Source of the DNA: Legionellaceae bacterium UBA2794
GTDB taxonomy: Bacteria; Pseudomonadota; Gammaproteobacteria; Legionellales; Legionellaceae
Direction of reading: 5' to 3'
Length of the DNA stretch: 15,545 nt
Assembly (NCBI GenBank): GCA_002352055.1
Contig: DEHS01000093.1
Span: forward strand, 1-15,545
Under the pieces are notes generated by a model. It was not told the DNA's origin and did no database searches. It saw only the letters and a program-made list of their open reading frames with translations. Position 1 is the first letter of the stretch. Each line of letters begins with the position of its first letter. Positions 5,509 through 13,641 of this stretch are shown here, piece after piece. The position numbers were made by a program, and so were the translations under genes.

Positions 5509-7365
5509 ATGCTTACCTTACGGCATATAACGCTTTCTCGTGGCACTAAAATCCTTTTGGATAAAGCAAATGTTAGCCTTTATGAAAAACAAAAAATTGG
5601 CCTTATTGGACACAATGGGTGTGGAAAGTCTACTTTATTTGATTTATTACTGGGTAAATTAGTTGCAGACAGCGGTGATTTTCTAATCAATCCACAATTG
5701 AGTATCAGCCATTTATCACAACAACTGCCTGACAGTAATGATAAAGCACTGGATTTTGTCCTGGCAGGTGATACTTATTACATCAATTTACTTGATCGTC
5801 TCCATGCAGCAGAGCAATCAGGCCAGGATGACCAGGTTTTAGCATGTCATGAAGAATTAAGTCAAAGTGGAGGCTATAGTAAACCAGCGCAAGCTGCTGC
5901 CATTATGGCAGGTCTTGGATTTAATTCAGACGATCAAAGTGCTTCGGTTAACAGCTTCTCTGGAGGCTGGCGAATGCGTTTAAGTCTTGCACGCTGTTTA
6001 ATGAAACCGGCAGCACTACTACTGCTAGACGAACCGACCAATCATCTCGACATGGAAGCAATATTCTGGCTTGAACGCTTTTTAAAACAAAGCCCCAGTA
6101 CGATAATTCTCATTTCCCATGATCGTGAATTTCTGGATGCCTTCGTCACCCATATTCTTCATATAGAAAATCAGAGTTTAAATCTTTACACTGGGAATTA
6201 CACCACGTTTGAAAAAACTCATGCCCAACAACTAGCCCTTCAGCAATTGATGCATGAAAAACAACAAGCGAAAATCACCCATTTGATGTCATTTGTTACT
6301 CGTTTCAAAGCAAAAGCGTCTAAGGCGAAGCAAGCGCAAAGTCGAGTAAAAGCCATAGAAAAAATGGAAATCATCGCTGCAGCACAGGCAGATTCACCTT
6401 TTTCGTTTGAATTTTTCCCCTGTCCACGTGCTGGCAATCCCTTGATTCAATGCAACCTTGTAGATGCAGGATATGAAAATCAAGCTGCCATTCTTAAAAA
6501 AATAAATTTATCTCTTAATCCTGGAGACAGAATTGCGTTATTAGGACCTAATGGTGAAGGAAAATCTACCTTAATAAAAACCCTTACCGGCTCTTTGCCT
6601 GTTTTAAATGGAAATATACATCGCTCACCTCATTTAAAAATCGGTTACTACGCACAACACCAACTCGAGCAACTTGATTGTAAATTAAGTCCTGTGGAAA
6701 CCATCCAAACTCTATCCCCCGAAGCACGTGAACAAACAATTCGTGATTTTTTAGGTGGATTTAACTTTATTGGGGATATGGCAGTACAAGCTATCCATCA
6801 TTTCTCAGGAGGAGAGAAAGCTCGTTTGGCTTTGGCCAAATTAGTCTGGCAAAAACCGAATTTATTATTGCTTGATGAGCCGACCAATCATCTGGATTTA
6901 GGAATGCGTGCCGCAATCGAGCTCGCATTACAAAGCTATGAGGGGGCTTTAATTCTAATATCGCATGACCGTCATATGCTTCAGACCAGTGTTGATAATT
7001 TTTACCTGGTTTATCAACAAAAAGTACATCCTTTTGATGGTGACCTGGATGACTATTATCTATGGTTGCAAACTAAAGCTACCGTATCGAAAGATAATAT
7101 TCAGATACCAGCCGGAAATTTGTATAAAGAACGAAAGATAGTTCAAAATAAAATAAAAAAATTAGAGCAGCTAATGACAAAATATCAAACAGAGCTTGCG
7201 ATGCTTGACGAGCAATTAGCGGACTCCGATCTTTACGAAGACAATGCTCATAAAACAAAATTGGATAAATTAATAAATGCCCGAGATAAAGCACATAATT
7301 TATTAAATGGAGTAGAAGAAGAATGGCTGGAACTCAACAACTTACTGGATGAAATGGTTAGTTAA
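5509..7365 (+). CDS. yheS: ABC-F family ATPase, YheS type
   Basis: A 618-residue cytoplasmic protein with two fused ATPase domains and no membrane part, acting on the ribosome rather than in transport. Domain 1 has Walker A GHNGCGKST (34-42), signature FSGGWRMRL (150-158) and Walker B LLLLDEPTNHLD (from 170). The inter-domain linker (about 235-300) contains RFKAKASKAKQAQSR, which closely resembles the YheS linker that reaches towards the peptidyl-tRNA site. Domain 2 has Walker A GPNGEGKST (346-354), FSGGEKARL (from 432) and a second LLLLDEPTNHLD. The stretch VHPFDGDLDDYYLWL and a C-terminal coiled coil (from about 535) also match YheS, and the length is close to the 637 residues of the E. coli protein. 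Family members resolve particular stalled ribosome states. The ATG has no strong Shine-Dalgarno. It lies 60 bases after the recombinase and could be co-transcribed with it. Confidence 0.93.
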   Translation: MLTLRHITLSRGTKILLDKANVSLYEKQKIGLIGHNGCGKSTLFDLLLGKLVADSGDFLINPQLSISHLSQQLPDSNDKALDFVLAGDTYYINLLDRLHAAEQSGQDDQVLACHEELSQSGGYSKPAQAAAIMAGLGFNSDDQSASVNSFSGGWRMRLSLARCLMKPAALLLLDEPTNHLDMEAIFWLERFLKQSPSTIILISHDREFLDAFVTHILHIENQSLNLYTGNYTTFEKTHAQQLALQQLMHEKQQAKITHLMSFVTRFKAKASKAKQAQSRVKAIEKMEIIAAAQADSPFSFEFFPCPRAGNPLIQCNLVDAGYENQAAILKKINLSLNPGDRIALLGPNGEGKSTLIKTLTGSLPVLNGNIHRSPHLKIGYYAQHQLEQLDCKLSPVETIQTLSPEAREQTIRDFLGGFNFIGDMAVQAIHHFSGGEKARLALAKLVWQKPNLLLLDEPTNHLDLGMRAAIELALQSYEGALILISHDRHMLQTSVDNFYLVYQQKVHPFDGDLDDYYLWLQTKATVSKDNIQIPAGNLYKERKIVQNKIKKLEQLMTKYQTELAMLDEQLADSDLYEDNAHKTKLDKLINARDKAHNLLNGVEEEWLELNNLLDEMVS

Positions 7366-7505
7366 ATTTGGTTGAATATTTATAACGAATCAATATTTAA
7401 GTTAAGCTATCAAAAGTAGCTATTTCGAGCTTTATATTTGCTCAACAGATCAGGGTATTAGTTTGTGAATTAAACTGGATATTGATGGTTTAGATCTCTT
7501 TGAAG
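7366..7505. other. Gene-free stretch between yheS and the small peptide gene
   Basis: No open frame with a plausible start is seen here on either strand. A weak inverted repeat AGCTA (7405-7409) / TAGCT (7417-7421) with a seven-base loop may help terminate yheS or the converging peptide gene, but it lacks a T-run on either side. Confidence 0.3.
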
Positions 7506-7673
7506 TTATGGTCTTCCTCTTGGTTTACGCGTTGTATATCTGTTCGTACGTGAATTCAGCACATCAGTAATGCTATGACCAGAGTTTGCATCCCTACCCC
7601 CTGAAATATTACTTATTTCTTCAGAGGCAAGTTTCTTACTGGACTTCCTCTCAGTTTTAGTAATTTTTTTCAT
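7506..7673 (-). CDS. Small basic peptide with double-glycine leader and AT-hook-like C-terminus
   Basis: A 55-codon gene between yheS and rnc. The ATG is preceded by AGGA at a six-base spacing and by an extended -10 promoter, so it looks real. Residues 15-26, LASEEISNISGG, match the double-glycine leader consensus (L-S-x-x-E-L-x-x-I-x-G-G) at nearly every fixed position, with I for L and A for S. Such leaders direct peptides to peptidase-containing ABC transporters, which cut after the second Gly. The predicted 29-residue product begins RDANSGHSITD and ends TTRKPRGRP; it is basic and has no cysteine or hydrophobic helix. PRGRP is the core of the AT-hook, a minor-groove DNA-binding element. 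Neither a transporter nor an immunity gene is nearby in this window. It may be a microcin-like or signalling peptide; alternatively the GG motif is chance and it is a small nucleic-acid-binding protein. Function is inference. Confidence 0.65.
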   Translation of the reverse strand: MKKITKTERKSSKKLASEEISNISGGRDANSGHSITDVLNSRTNRYTTRKPRGRP

Positions 7674-7702
7674 AATAATTCCTAAATAATTCTTGCTACC
7701 TA

Positions 7703-7711
7703 ATTATAGCA
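7703..7711 (-). promoter_or_regulatory. Extended -10 promoter for the small peptide gene
   Basis: On the minus strand TGCTATAAT is a perfect extended -10 element (TG, one base, TATAAT). It lies 29 bases upstream of the peptide start codon, with the Shine-Dalgarno AGGA (7683-7680) in between. No good -35 hexamer is present, as is common with extended -10 promoters. It indicates that the peptide gene is transcribed on its own and not only by read-through from rnc. Confidence 0.55.
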
Positions 7712-7782
7712 GTTTAAAAATCATAAATTGGTATATACAGGAATTAAACAATATAGGGCAGTTATGCAGTAGCTAATAGATT

Positions 7783-7796
7783 GAATTTATAAATTC
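7783..7796. other. 14-base perfect palindrome between rnc and the peptide gene
   Basis: GAATTTATAAATTC is fully self-complementary. It lies downstream of rnc and about 110 bases before the peptide start codon. It could be an operator or part of a weak terminator for the lepA-lepB-rnc transcript; its AT content means chance is also possible. The rest of 7712-7841 shows no gene. Confidence 0.3.
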
Positions 7797-7841
7797 TTGA
7801 TTCAGGCAGAAATCAAATCCCCTTTCAGCAAATATGGGAGT

Positions 7842-8522
7842 TTACTTTTTGCATTCTAACTGTCCCAAAAATGATCGAGCGGCCAACTGTTCTGCTTTTC
7901 TGCGATTAGGCCCTTTACCATGAGAAATGTGCTTCAGTCCTTCAACGGAGCAGGTAACATAAAACATCTGATCATGTTCATCACCCTCAACTTTAACTAA
8001 TGTATATTCAGGTAAGGCATGTTTTTGTGCTTGCAGGTATTCCTGAAGCTGTGTTTTAGCATCTTTTAAACAATCATTTAAATTTGGGTCCACAAGTCTG
8101 GAACGATAAAGATCTAAAATTACCTTCTGTGCCGCTTCAATTCCACCATCGAAATATACCGCAGCAAATACTGCCTCTAAAGCATCAGCCAGAATTGAAG
8201 CTCTGCGAAAACCGCCGCTTTTTAACTCGCCTTGTCCCAAGTATAGAAAATCACCTAAATCAAGTTCTTTGGCAATTTCAGCTAACATTTCACCCTTCAC
8301 TAAAAAAGAGCGTAAACGACTGAGCTGCCCCTCACTTTGCTCTGGGAACTGATGAAATAATTCATTGGCAATTACAAAACTTAAAATTGAATCCCCCAGG
8401 AATTCAAAACGTTCGTAATTATCACTGCCGACGCTACAATGAGTCAGTGCCTGTTTTAAATAAGAAGTTTGCTTAAACTGATAGTTTAAGCGTCTGGATA
8501 ATCTGTCTAGATCAATTTTCAC
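7842..8522 (-). CDS. rnc: Ribonuclease III
   Basis: A 226-residue cytoplasmic endonuclease that cuts double-stranded RNA, including ribosomal RNA precursors. The family signature reads ERFEFLGDSIL (37-47), with metal-binding acidic residues Glu40 and Asp44. The second acidic pair is Asp113 and Glu116 in ILADALEAVFAAVYFDGG. A C-terminal double-stranded RNA-binding domain (about 155-225) is recognised from DAKTQLQEYLQ, LPEYTLV, and GKGPNRRKAEQLAA. Length matches E. coli RNase III (226). The start codon is GTG at 8522; a possible AAGGG Shine-Dalgarno lies rather far upstream. It is the last gene of a lepA-lepB-rnc operon, 18 bases after lepB. The usual next gene of this operon in many gammaproteobacteria, era, is absent. 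Confidence 0.97.
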   Translation of the reverse strand: MKIDLDRLSRRLNYQFKQTSYLKQALTHCSVGSDNYERFEFLGDSILSFVIANELFHQFPEQSEGQLSRLRSFLVKGEMLAEIAKELDLGDFLYLGQGELKSGGFRRASILADALEAVFAAVYFDGGIEAAQKVILDLYRSRLVDPNLNDCLKDAKTQLQEYLQAQKHALPEYTLVKVEGDEHDQMFYVTCSVEGLKHISHGKGPNRRKAEQLAARSFLGQLECKK

Positions 8523-8540
8523 AACTATCTATACCCTTAA

Positions 8541-9296
8541 CTAATGAATCAGTCTGCCAATCTTAGACCAGCGTAGCGTTCCTGCTTTGCCGTTCCAGCT
8601 CATCCAGACTAAAAAGGCCTTTCCTCTTAAATAACTTTCAGGAACATATCCCCAGAATCTGCTGTCAGCACTGTCATCACGGTTGTCACCCATCATAAAA
8701 TAGGAGCCTTCAGGGACTTCTATATCAAAATCAACTGCAGGTACATCTGCTCGGACGAAAATATCATGGATTACGCCATTTAAATTTTCTTTATATTTAG
8801 CCACCGCTTTACCGGAACTTTCATCCGTAGTGTATTCAACAAAAGTCTGCTTGGCTTCTTTTCCATTTACCGTTAACACTTTATTATGATAGCCAATTTT
8901 ATCTCCAGGAACTCCAATAACCCTTTTTATATAATCATACGAAGGTTCAGGGGGCCAGCGAAATACTGCTATTTCCCCAGTTTTGGGATTAGCAACCGGC
9001 ACAATCTTTTTTTCAACAACGGGAAGTCTAAAACCATAAGCGAATTTATTCACCGCAACAAAATCACCTACCAATAGTGTAGGTTCTAATGAGCCGGAGG
9101 GAATTCGAAATGGCTCAACTAAAAAAGAGCGAAGTAGCAGCACAATAAAGAAAACGGGAAAGAAGGAGCGTGAATATTCAATAATTTTCCCGGGTGCTTG
9201 CCCAGGTGCGCGACGCTTGGACCAAATAACCACATCGAGAAAATAGATAAACCCGGTTAGAAACGATAAAACCACTAAAATTAAAGCAAAATTCAT
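8541..9296 (-). CDS. lepB: Signal peptidase I
   Basis: A 251-residue inner-membrane serine protease that removes signal peptides from Sec and Tat substrates. Two N-terminal membrane helices are seen (about 2-22 and 45-60). The catalytic serine is Ser69 in FRIPSGSLEPTLLVGDF (box B) and the general-base lysine is Lys124 in YIKRVIGVPGD (box D). Box E is GDNRDDSADSRFWG. The protein is shorter than E. coli LepB (324 residues), as in many other bacteria. One detail is unusual: the residue after the catalytic serine is Leu, where Met is usual (SGSM). It lies between lepA (48-base gap) and rnc (18-base gap) and is probably co-transcribed with them. Confidence 0.97.
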   Translation of the reverse strand: MNFALILVVLSFLTGFIYFLDVVIWSKRRAPGQAPGKIIEYSRSFFPVFFIVLLLRSFLVEPFRIPSGSLEPTLLVGDFVAVNKFAYGFRLPVVEKKIVPVANPKTGEIAVFRWPPEPSYDYIKRVIGVPGDKIGYHNKVLTVNGKEAKQTFVEYTTDESSGKAVAKYKENLNGVIHDIFVRADVPAVDFDIEVPEGSYFMMGDNRDDSADSRFWGYVPESYLRGKAFLVWMSWNGKAGTLRWSKIGRLIH

Positions 9297-9344
9297 AACA
9301 ATGTCCCAATGTAAGCCAGAGAATCAGTTACCCGCTCTATCTAA

Positions 9345-11150
9345 TTATTTTTTCTTGTCAGTTTGAAAAACAGCCATAAATGCTTCTTGCGGAATTTCAA
9401 CATGTCCCACTTGCTTCATTCTTTTCTTCCCTGCTTTTTGTTTGTCTAACAATTTGCGTTTTCGTGACACATCACCACCATAACATTTAGCCGTCACATT
9501 TTTACGTAAGGCCTTAACGGATTGCCGAGCAATAATATGGCTTCCTAATGCAGCCTGAATAGCAACATCAAACATCTGACGCGGAATCAAATCTTTCATT
9601 TTTTCAGCGATGAGTTTACCTCGACTATGAGCTGCATCTCTATGCACAATAACCGCTAATGCATCCACTTTTTCGCTGTTAATCAGTATATCCATTTTTA
9701 CCAAGTCAGCTTCCTGGAATCGTAAAAAGTTATAATCGAGAGAAGCATAACCACGGCTAACGGATTTTAACCGATCAAAAAAGTCTGAAACCACCTCACT
9801 CATTGGAATATCATAAGATACAGAAACCTGACGTCCGCTATAGGTCATGTTAACCTGAATACCGCGTCTCTCAACACATAAAGTAATGATTTGTCCTAAA
9901 TAATCCTGAGGTACCAGTATGTTCGCTCTGACAATAGGCTCAAACATTTCTTTAATTTGCGGTATGGGTGGCAGATGGGAGGGATTATCAATTAATAATG
10001 TTTCGCCTTTAGTTGTAAGAATTTGATAAACCACAGTCGGTGCTGTTGAAATCAAATCCAGATTGTATTCACGTTCCAAGCGTTCCTGCACAATCTCCAT
10101 ATGCAACATGCCCAGGAATCCGCAACGAAAACCAAAACCCAAGGCTTCTGATGACTCAGGCTCATAAAATAATGAAGCGTCATTAAGGCTGAGTTTGGCC
10201 AAAGCTTCCCTAAAGGCCTCAAAATCATCGGAACTAATAGGAAATAAACCCGCATACACCTGAGGTTTGACCCGTTGAAAACCAGGTAATACCGATTGAG
10301 CTGGATTGCGATCGAGAGTTAAGGTATCTCCAACCGGTGCCCCTTGTATTTCTTTAATCCCTGCTACTACATATCCTACTTCTCCAGCCTGTAGGATATC
10401 TAACTTGGTTCGTTTTGGAGTAAAAATACCCACCTGATCTACTTCATAGGCTCGACCTGTAGACATAATCCGCATCTTGTCGCCTCTGCGAATAGCCCCG
10501 TTGACAATACGAACCAGCGATACCACTCCCAGATAGCTATCAAACCATGAGTCAATAATCAATGCCTGTAAGGGTGCATCCACATCACCTTCAGGAGGTG
10601 GTATCTGCGCGACTAAGGCTTCAAGGACATCGTCAACCCCGATGCCACTTTTCGCACTTACGCGTAACGCATCATGGGCATCGACACCAATAATATCTTC
10701 AATCTCAGCAATCACCCGGTCAGGCTCTGCCTGGGGTAAATCGATTTTATTTAATACAGGTAAAACATATAAGGACTGATCAATTGCGGTATAACACACG
10801 GCAACAGTTTGGGCCTCAACACCTTGAGCAGCATCAACGACTAAAATGGCCCCTTCACAGGCAGCAAGAGAGCGTGAGACTTCATAGCTAAAATCAACAT
10901 GGCCTGGAGTATCAATAAAATTGAGAAGATAGGTTTTTCCATCCTTAGCGGTATAATTCAGTGAGACACATTGCGCTTTAATGGTTATTCCACGCTCACG
11001 TTCAATATCCATAGAATCAAGAACTTGCGAACTCATTTCACGCTCGGTTAATCCACCACAAATCTGGATAAATCGATCAGCTAATGTTGATTTGCCATGA
11101 TCAATATGGGCAATAATTGAAAAATTACGGATCCGTTTTAAGTCGCTCAA
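9345..11150 (-). CDS. lepA: Elongation factor 4 (translation back-translocase)
   Basis: A 601-residue translational GTPase, close to the 599 residues of E. coli LepA. The G1 loop is AHIDHGKST (from residue 14), G2 lies in the RERGITIKAQ region, G3 is DTPGH, and G4 is NKIDLP. Domain II, the EF-G-like domains and the LepA-specific C-terminal domain follow, ending with SRKRKLLDKQKAGKKRMKQ. The enzyme acts on ribosomes in unfavourable states. The start codon is TTG at 11150: an in-frame stop lies upstream with no ATG between, an AAGGG Shine-Dalgarno is eight bases before the TTG, and the N-terminus then reads MSDLKRIRNFSIIAHIDHGK as expected. It is the first gene of the lepA-lepB-rnc operon and is divergent from mltB. 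Confidence 0.98.
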   Translation of the reverse strand: MSDLKRIRNFSIIAHIDHGKSTLADRFIQICGGLTEREMSSQVLDSMDIERERGITIKAQCVSLNYTAKDGKTYLLNFIDTPGHVDFSYEVSRSLAACEGAILVVDAAQGVEAQTVAVCYTAIDQSLYVLPVLNKIDLPQAEPDRVIAEIEDIIGVDAHDALRVSAKSGIGVDDVLEALVAQIPPPEGDVDAPLQALIIDSWFDSYLGVVSLVRIVNGAIRRGDKMRIMSTGRAYEVDQVGIFTPKRTKLDILQAGEVGYVVAGIKEIQGAPVGDTLTLDRNPAQSVLPGFQRVKPQVYAGLFPISSDDFEAFREALAKLSLNDASLFYEPESSEALGFGFRCGFLGMLHMEIVQERLEREYNLDLISTAPTVVYQILTTKGETLLIDNPSHLPPIPQIKEMFEPIVRANILVPQDYLGQIITLCVERRGIQVNMTYSGRQVSVSYDIPMSEVVSDFFDRLKSVSRGYASLDYNFLRFQEADLVKMDILINSEKVDALAVIVHRDAAHSRGKLIAEKMKDLIPRQMFDVAIQAALGSHIIARQSVKALRKNVTAKCYGGDVSRKRKLLDKQKAGKKRMKQVGHVEIPQEAFMAVFQTDKKK

Positions 11151-11417
11151 CTCGAAAACCCTTTTTGCAAATAGGCTGATTCTATCTTAAATGTTGCCGT
11201 GCAGAAAGTATTCAGTGATAATTCTGTTTGTGAAGTTCCTTTACTTAAGCCTAAAACTATCAGATCTGAATGTGTGGCAATGAGGATGGTTCATTTTTCA
11301 GATACTACAAAACCACTGATATTTTTATGAACTAATTGATTCATTATGTAAAAAATTTGCTAATAAATTATATTTTCACTAAAATTCAGCCTTTCGCTTA
11401 ATATTTTAGGATGCACC
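11151..11417. promoter_or_regulatory. Divergent lepA-mltB intergenic region
   Basis: This 267-base stretch must contain the promoters of lepA (leftward) and mltB (rightward). No hexamer pair stands out on either side; TTGATT near 11336 followed by AT-rich TAATAA/TTATAT sequence is a weak candidate for mltB. The mltB Shine-Dalgarno AGGA is at 11408-11411. The only open frame inside, 11191-11283 (30 codons), has no ribosome binding site and is not called. Confidence 0.35.
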
Positions 11418-12434
11418 ATGCGACGAATTATCTGGCTGGGTCACGCAATTTTGCTTCTTCTTTCATTCTCTAGTAATGCAGACACTGCTTTTACCCAACG
11501 TAAAGATGTTCAGGCATTTATTAAAAACATGGTCAAAGAACACCATTTCAGCGCTAAAGAGCTCACTGAAACGATGAATCAGGTGCAAATACAACCTCAA
11601 ATAATTGAATCCATGGAAAAACCTTATGAAAAAAAGAACTGGGATGTGTACAGAGATCTTTTTCTGACCCCACAAAGATTAAAAGGTGGTCTGGATTATT
11701 GGGCGGCTAATAAAGAAACTCTGGAAAAAGCACAAAAGCGATATGGCGTTCCTCCAGAAATAATTGTGGCTATACTGGGTGTTGAAACTTTGTACGGTGA
11801 ACGTCAAGGAGAAAATCGAGTCCTTGATGCCTTATCCACTCTGGCTTTTAATTACCCTAAACGTGCTCCCTTTTTTACTAAAGAACTAAAAGAATACTTA
11901 CTTTTGTGCCGTGAGCACCGCGTATCACCAACTTACTATAAAGGCTCTTACGCTGGAGCAATGGGTAAGCCTCAGTTTATGCCCAGTAGTTACCGCTATT
12001 ATGCCGTAGATTTTGGCAATAAAGGGCATCGTGATTTAATAACTGACAATGGGGATTCGATTGCCAGTATTGCTAATTATTTTCATAAACACGGTTGGAG
12101 GTTAAATGAAGGGATAGCACAAAATGCAACACTTAAGGGGTGGCATTTTAAAAAATTACGCACCAATCCCAAAAGCGCTAATTACCAATACTCGCAACTG
12201 GAAGCAGCCGGTGTAAAACCCATTACGGCATCGCAATATCATCCCACCCGCGCAGCATTGATTGAACTTATGACCGCTGAAGGGAAAGAATATTGGCTAG
12301 CCTACCCTAATTTTTTTGTGATAACGCGCTATAATTCAAGCCCCCAATATGCACTGGTTGTTTATTTGCTATCGCAACAATTGAAACAGCAATGGGCTGA
12401 ATTAAACTCTAAAAAACATCGAGCATATGTATGA
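11418..12434 (+). CDS. mltB: Lytic murein transglycosylase B
   Basis: A 338-residue periplasmic enzyme that cleaves the MurNAc-GlcNAc bond of peptidoglycan to give 1,6-anhydro ends. The N-terminus is a Sec signal peptide (WLGHAILLLLSFSSNA, cleavage before DTA) without a lipobox cysteine, so this is a soluble form, whereas E. coli MltB is a lipoprotein. The catalytic glutamate is Glu123 in ILGVETLYGE. Other family motifs are NYPKRAPFF, YAGAMGKPQFMPSSYR and DSIASIANYFHKHGW. The substrate-channel C-terminal part ends with FFVITRYNSSPQYALVVYLL, typical of MltB. AGGA lies seven bases before the ATG. It is followed 67 bases later by the type II secretion genes gspL-gspM on the same strand, so a role in opening the wall for that apparatus is possible but not shown. 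Confidence 0.95.
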   Translation: MRRIIWLGHAILLLLSFSSNADTAFTQRKDVQAFIKNMVKEHHFSAKELTETMNQVQIQPQIIESMEKPYEKKNWDVYRDLFLTPQRLKGGLDYWAANKETLEKAQKRYGVPPEIIVAILGVETLYGERQGENRVLDALSTLAFNYPKRAPFFTKELKEYLLLCREHRVSPTYYKGSYAGAMGKPQFMPSSYRYYAVDFGNKGHRDLITDNGDSIASIANYFHKHGWRLNEGIAQNATLKGWHFKKLRTNPKSANYQYSQLEAAGVKPITASQYHPTRAALIELMTAEGKEYWLAYPNFFVITRYNSSPQYALVVYLLSQQLKQQWAELNSKKHRAYV

Positions 12435-12501
12435 TTATAAATTCAATTCCATTATAGTCTTAAACTTGCTCATCGCCCAAGAACTAAGTAGAGTTTGACT
12501 C

Positions 12502-13641
12502 ATGGATACTTGTTTTTTGTATACCCGACATCTTGACGCTAATGGATGTTTATGTCTCAAAATATTATCAAATGGAGAGCTTGTCTCTCCACCTGCATAT
12601 CGTAACTTTGAAGAGATACGAAACTTACAACAAGATGCAAGAACTCTGATTATCGAGAGCACGAACAACGCCAGCCTTTTAGAACTTGAATTGCCATGGC
12701 TTCCGGATAGAAAGGCCCGAATTGCCATTCCATTTGCTTTGGAGGAAAAACTGGCGCAGCCTGTTGAAGAATTACATTTTGCATTTGATAAAACTCGATA
12801 TCAGAATAAGCGATATTTAATTGTGGTTCTGGATAAAAAGCATTTAAATAATTTAATGGCGATCCTGGATGAACAACGAATAAATTTTGAAACAATCACC
12901 CTTGACTGGTTTGCGTTATCGTCTGAGCAATCATGCATTACGGAATCGGAGACACTAATTAACAGCTCCGATTTCAAGGGAGCACTTGATGGAGCTTTAG
13001 CGGTATCTTACCTTAAAAATCATCCACATATAGAACCCCTCTTATTTAAAGACAGCATGTGCATTAATTCTGACATTTTAGTGCAGACCACCGAAGAATT
13101 ATCGTATACCTGGATAGCGAAAAAATTAATCCAAACAAATCCCTTAAATTTATGTCAGGGCGATTTTCAGCATGGAAACAGTTCGGATTGGATAAAAAAA
13201 GGATACCAATCCGCTGCACTTTTAGCGGGTATATGGTTATTAAGTATGGTCGTTTTTTCAGGAATAAAGTTGCATTTTTTAAAAAAACAAACAATCATCG
13301 TAGACGAACAAATCGCCCAAATTTATCGTGAGTTTTTCCCGGAAGCAAAGCAGGTAATCAGTCCCAAGTTTCGCATTAGCCAGCTATTGGGTACTAGCGC
13401 GAATAACCAAAATCGTTTTTGGTTATTATTAAACCAATTTTCGAAGGTGATGAGGGATACTCCAGGCACTATCGAACAATTAAGATTTCAAAATAAAACA
13501 TTATCCGTTAAGTTATTATGCAATGATTTTGCAAGCCTTGAAGAGATAGAAAATAAATTAAAAAATTTACAACTTAAAGTAAATCAAACTCAAGCCGCTA
13601 CGCGTGACCAGCATGTTATCGCTACCTTGGAGTTAACGTGA
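12502..13641 (+). CDS. gspL: Type II secretion system protein L
   Basis: A 379-residue inner-membrane protein. The cytoplasmic part (1-235) has the actin-like fold of GspL, which binds the secretion ATPase GspE; the motif NLCQGDF at 216-222 corresponds to the NLLQGEF usually found just before the membrane helix. One membrane segment follows at about 236-258. The periplasmic part (about 260-379) ends in a ferredoxin-like domain (GTIEQLRFQNKTLSVKLLCN), which pairs with GspM. The gene overlaps gspM by four bases, showing translational coupling. The L-M pair apart from the main gsp cluster fits Legionella, where lspL-lspM form a separate locus. No strong Shine-Dalgarno is seen before the ATG. Confidence 0.9.
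   Translation: MDTCFLYTRHLDANGCLCLKILSNGELVSPPAYRNFEEIRNLQQDARTLIIESTNNASLLELELPWLPDRKARIAIPFALEEKLAQPVEELHFAFDKTRYQNKRYLIVVLDKKHLNNLMAILDEQRINFETITLDWFALSSEQSCITESETLINSSDFKGALDGALAVSYLKNHPHIEPLLFKDSMCINSDILVQTTEELSYTWIAKKLIQTNPLNLCQGDFQHGNSSDWIKKGYQSAALLAGIWLLSMVVFSGIKLHFLKKQTIIVDEQIAQIYREFFPEAKQVISPKFRISQLLGTSANNQNRFWLLLNQFSKVMRDTPGTIEQLRFQNKTLSVKLLCNDFASLEEIENKLKNLQLKVNQTQAATRDQHVIATLELT

Noticed and set aside
7366..7841. A second GG-leader peptide, an immunity gene or an exporter beside the 55-codon gene.
   Set aside because: Both strands were read in this gap and no other frame with start, ribosome binding site and GG motif was found. The ABC-F protein next door has no membrane or C39 peptidase domain and cannot be the exporter.
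11191..11283. A 30-codon open frame in the lepA-mltB gap.
   Set aside because: It has no Shine-Dalgarno, no recognised motif and a composition expected of chance in AT-rich DNA.
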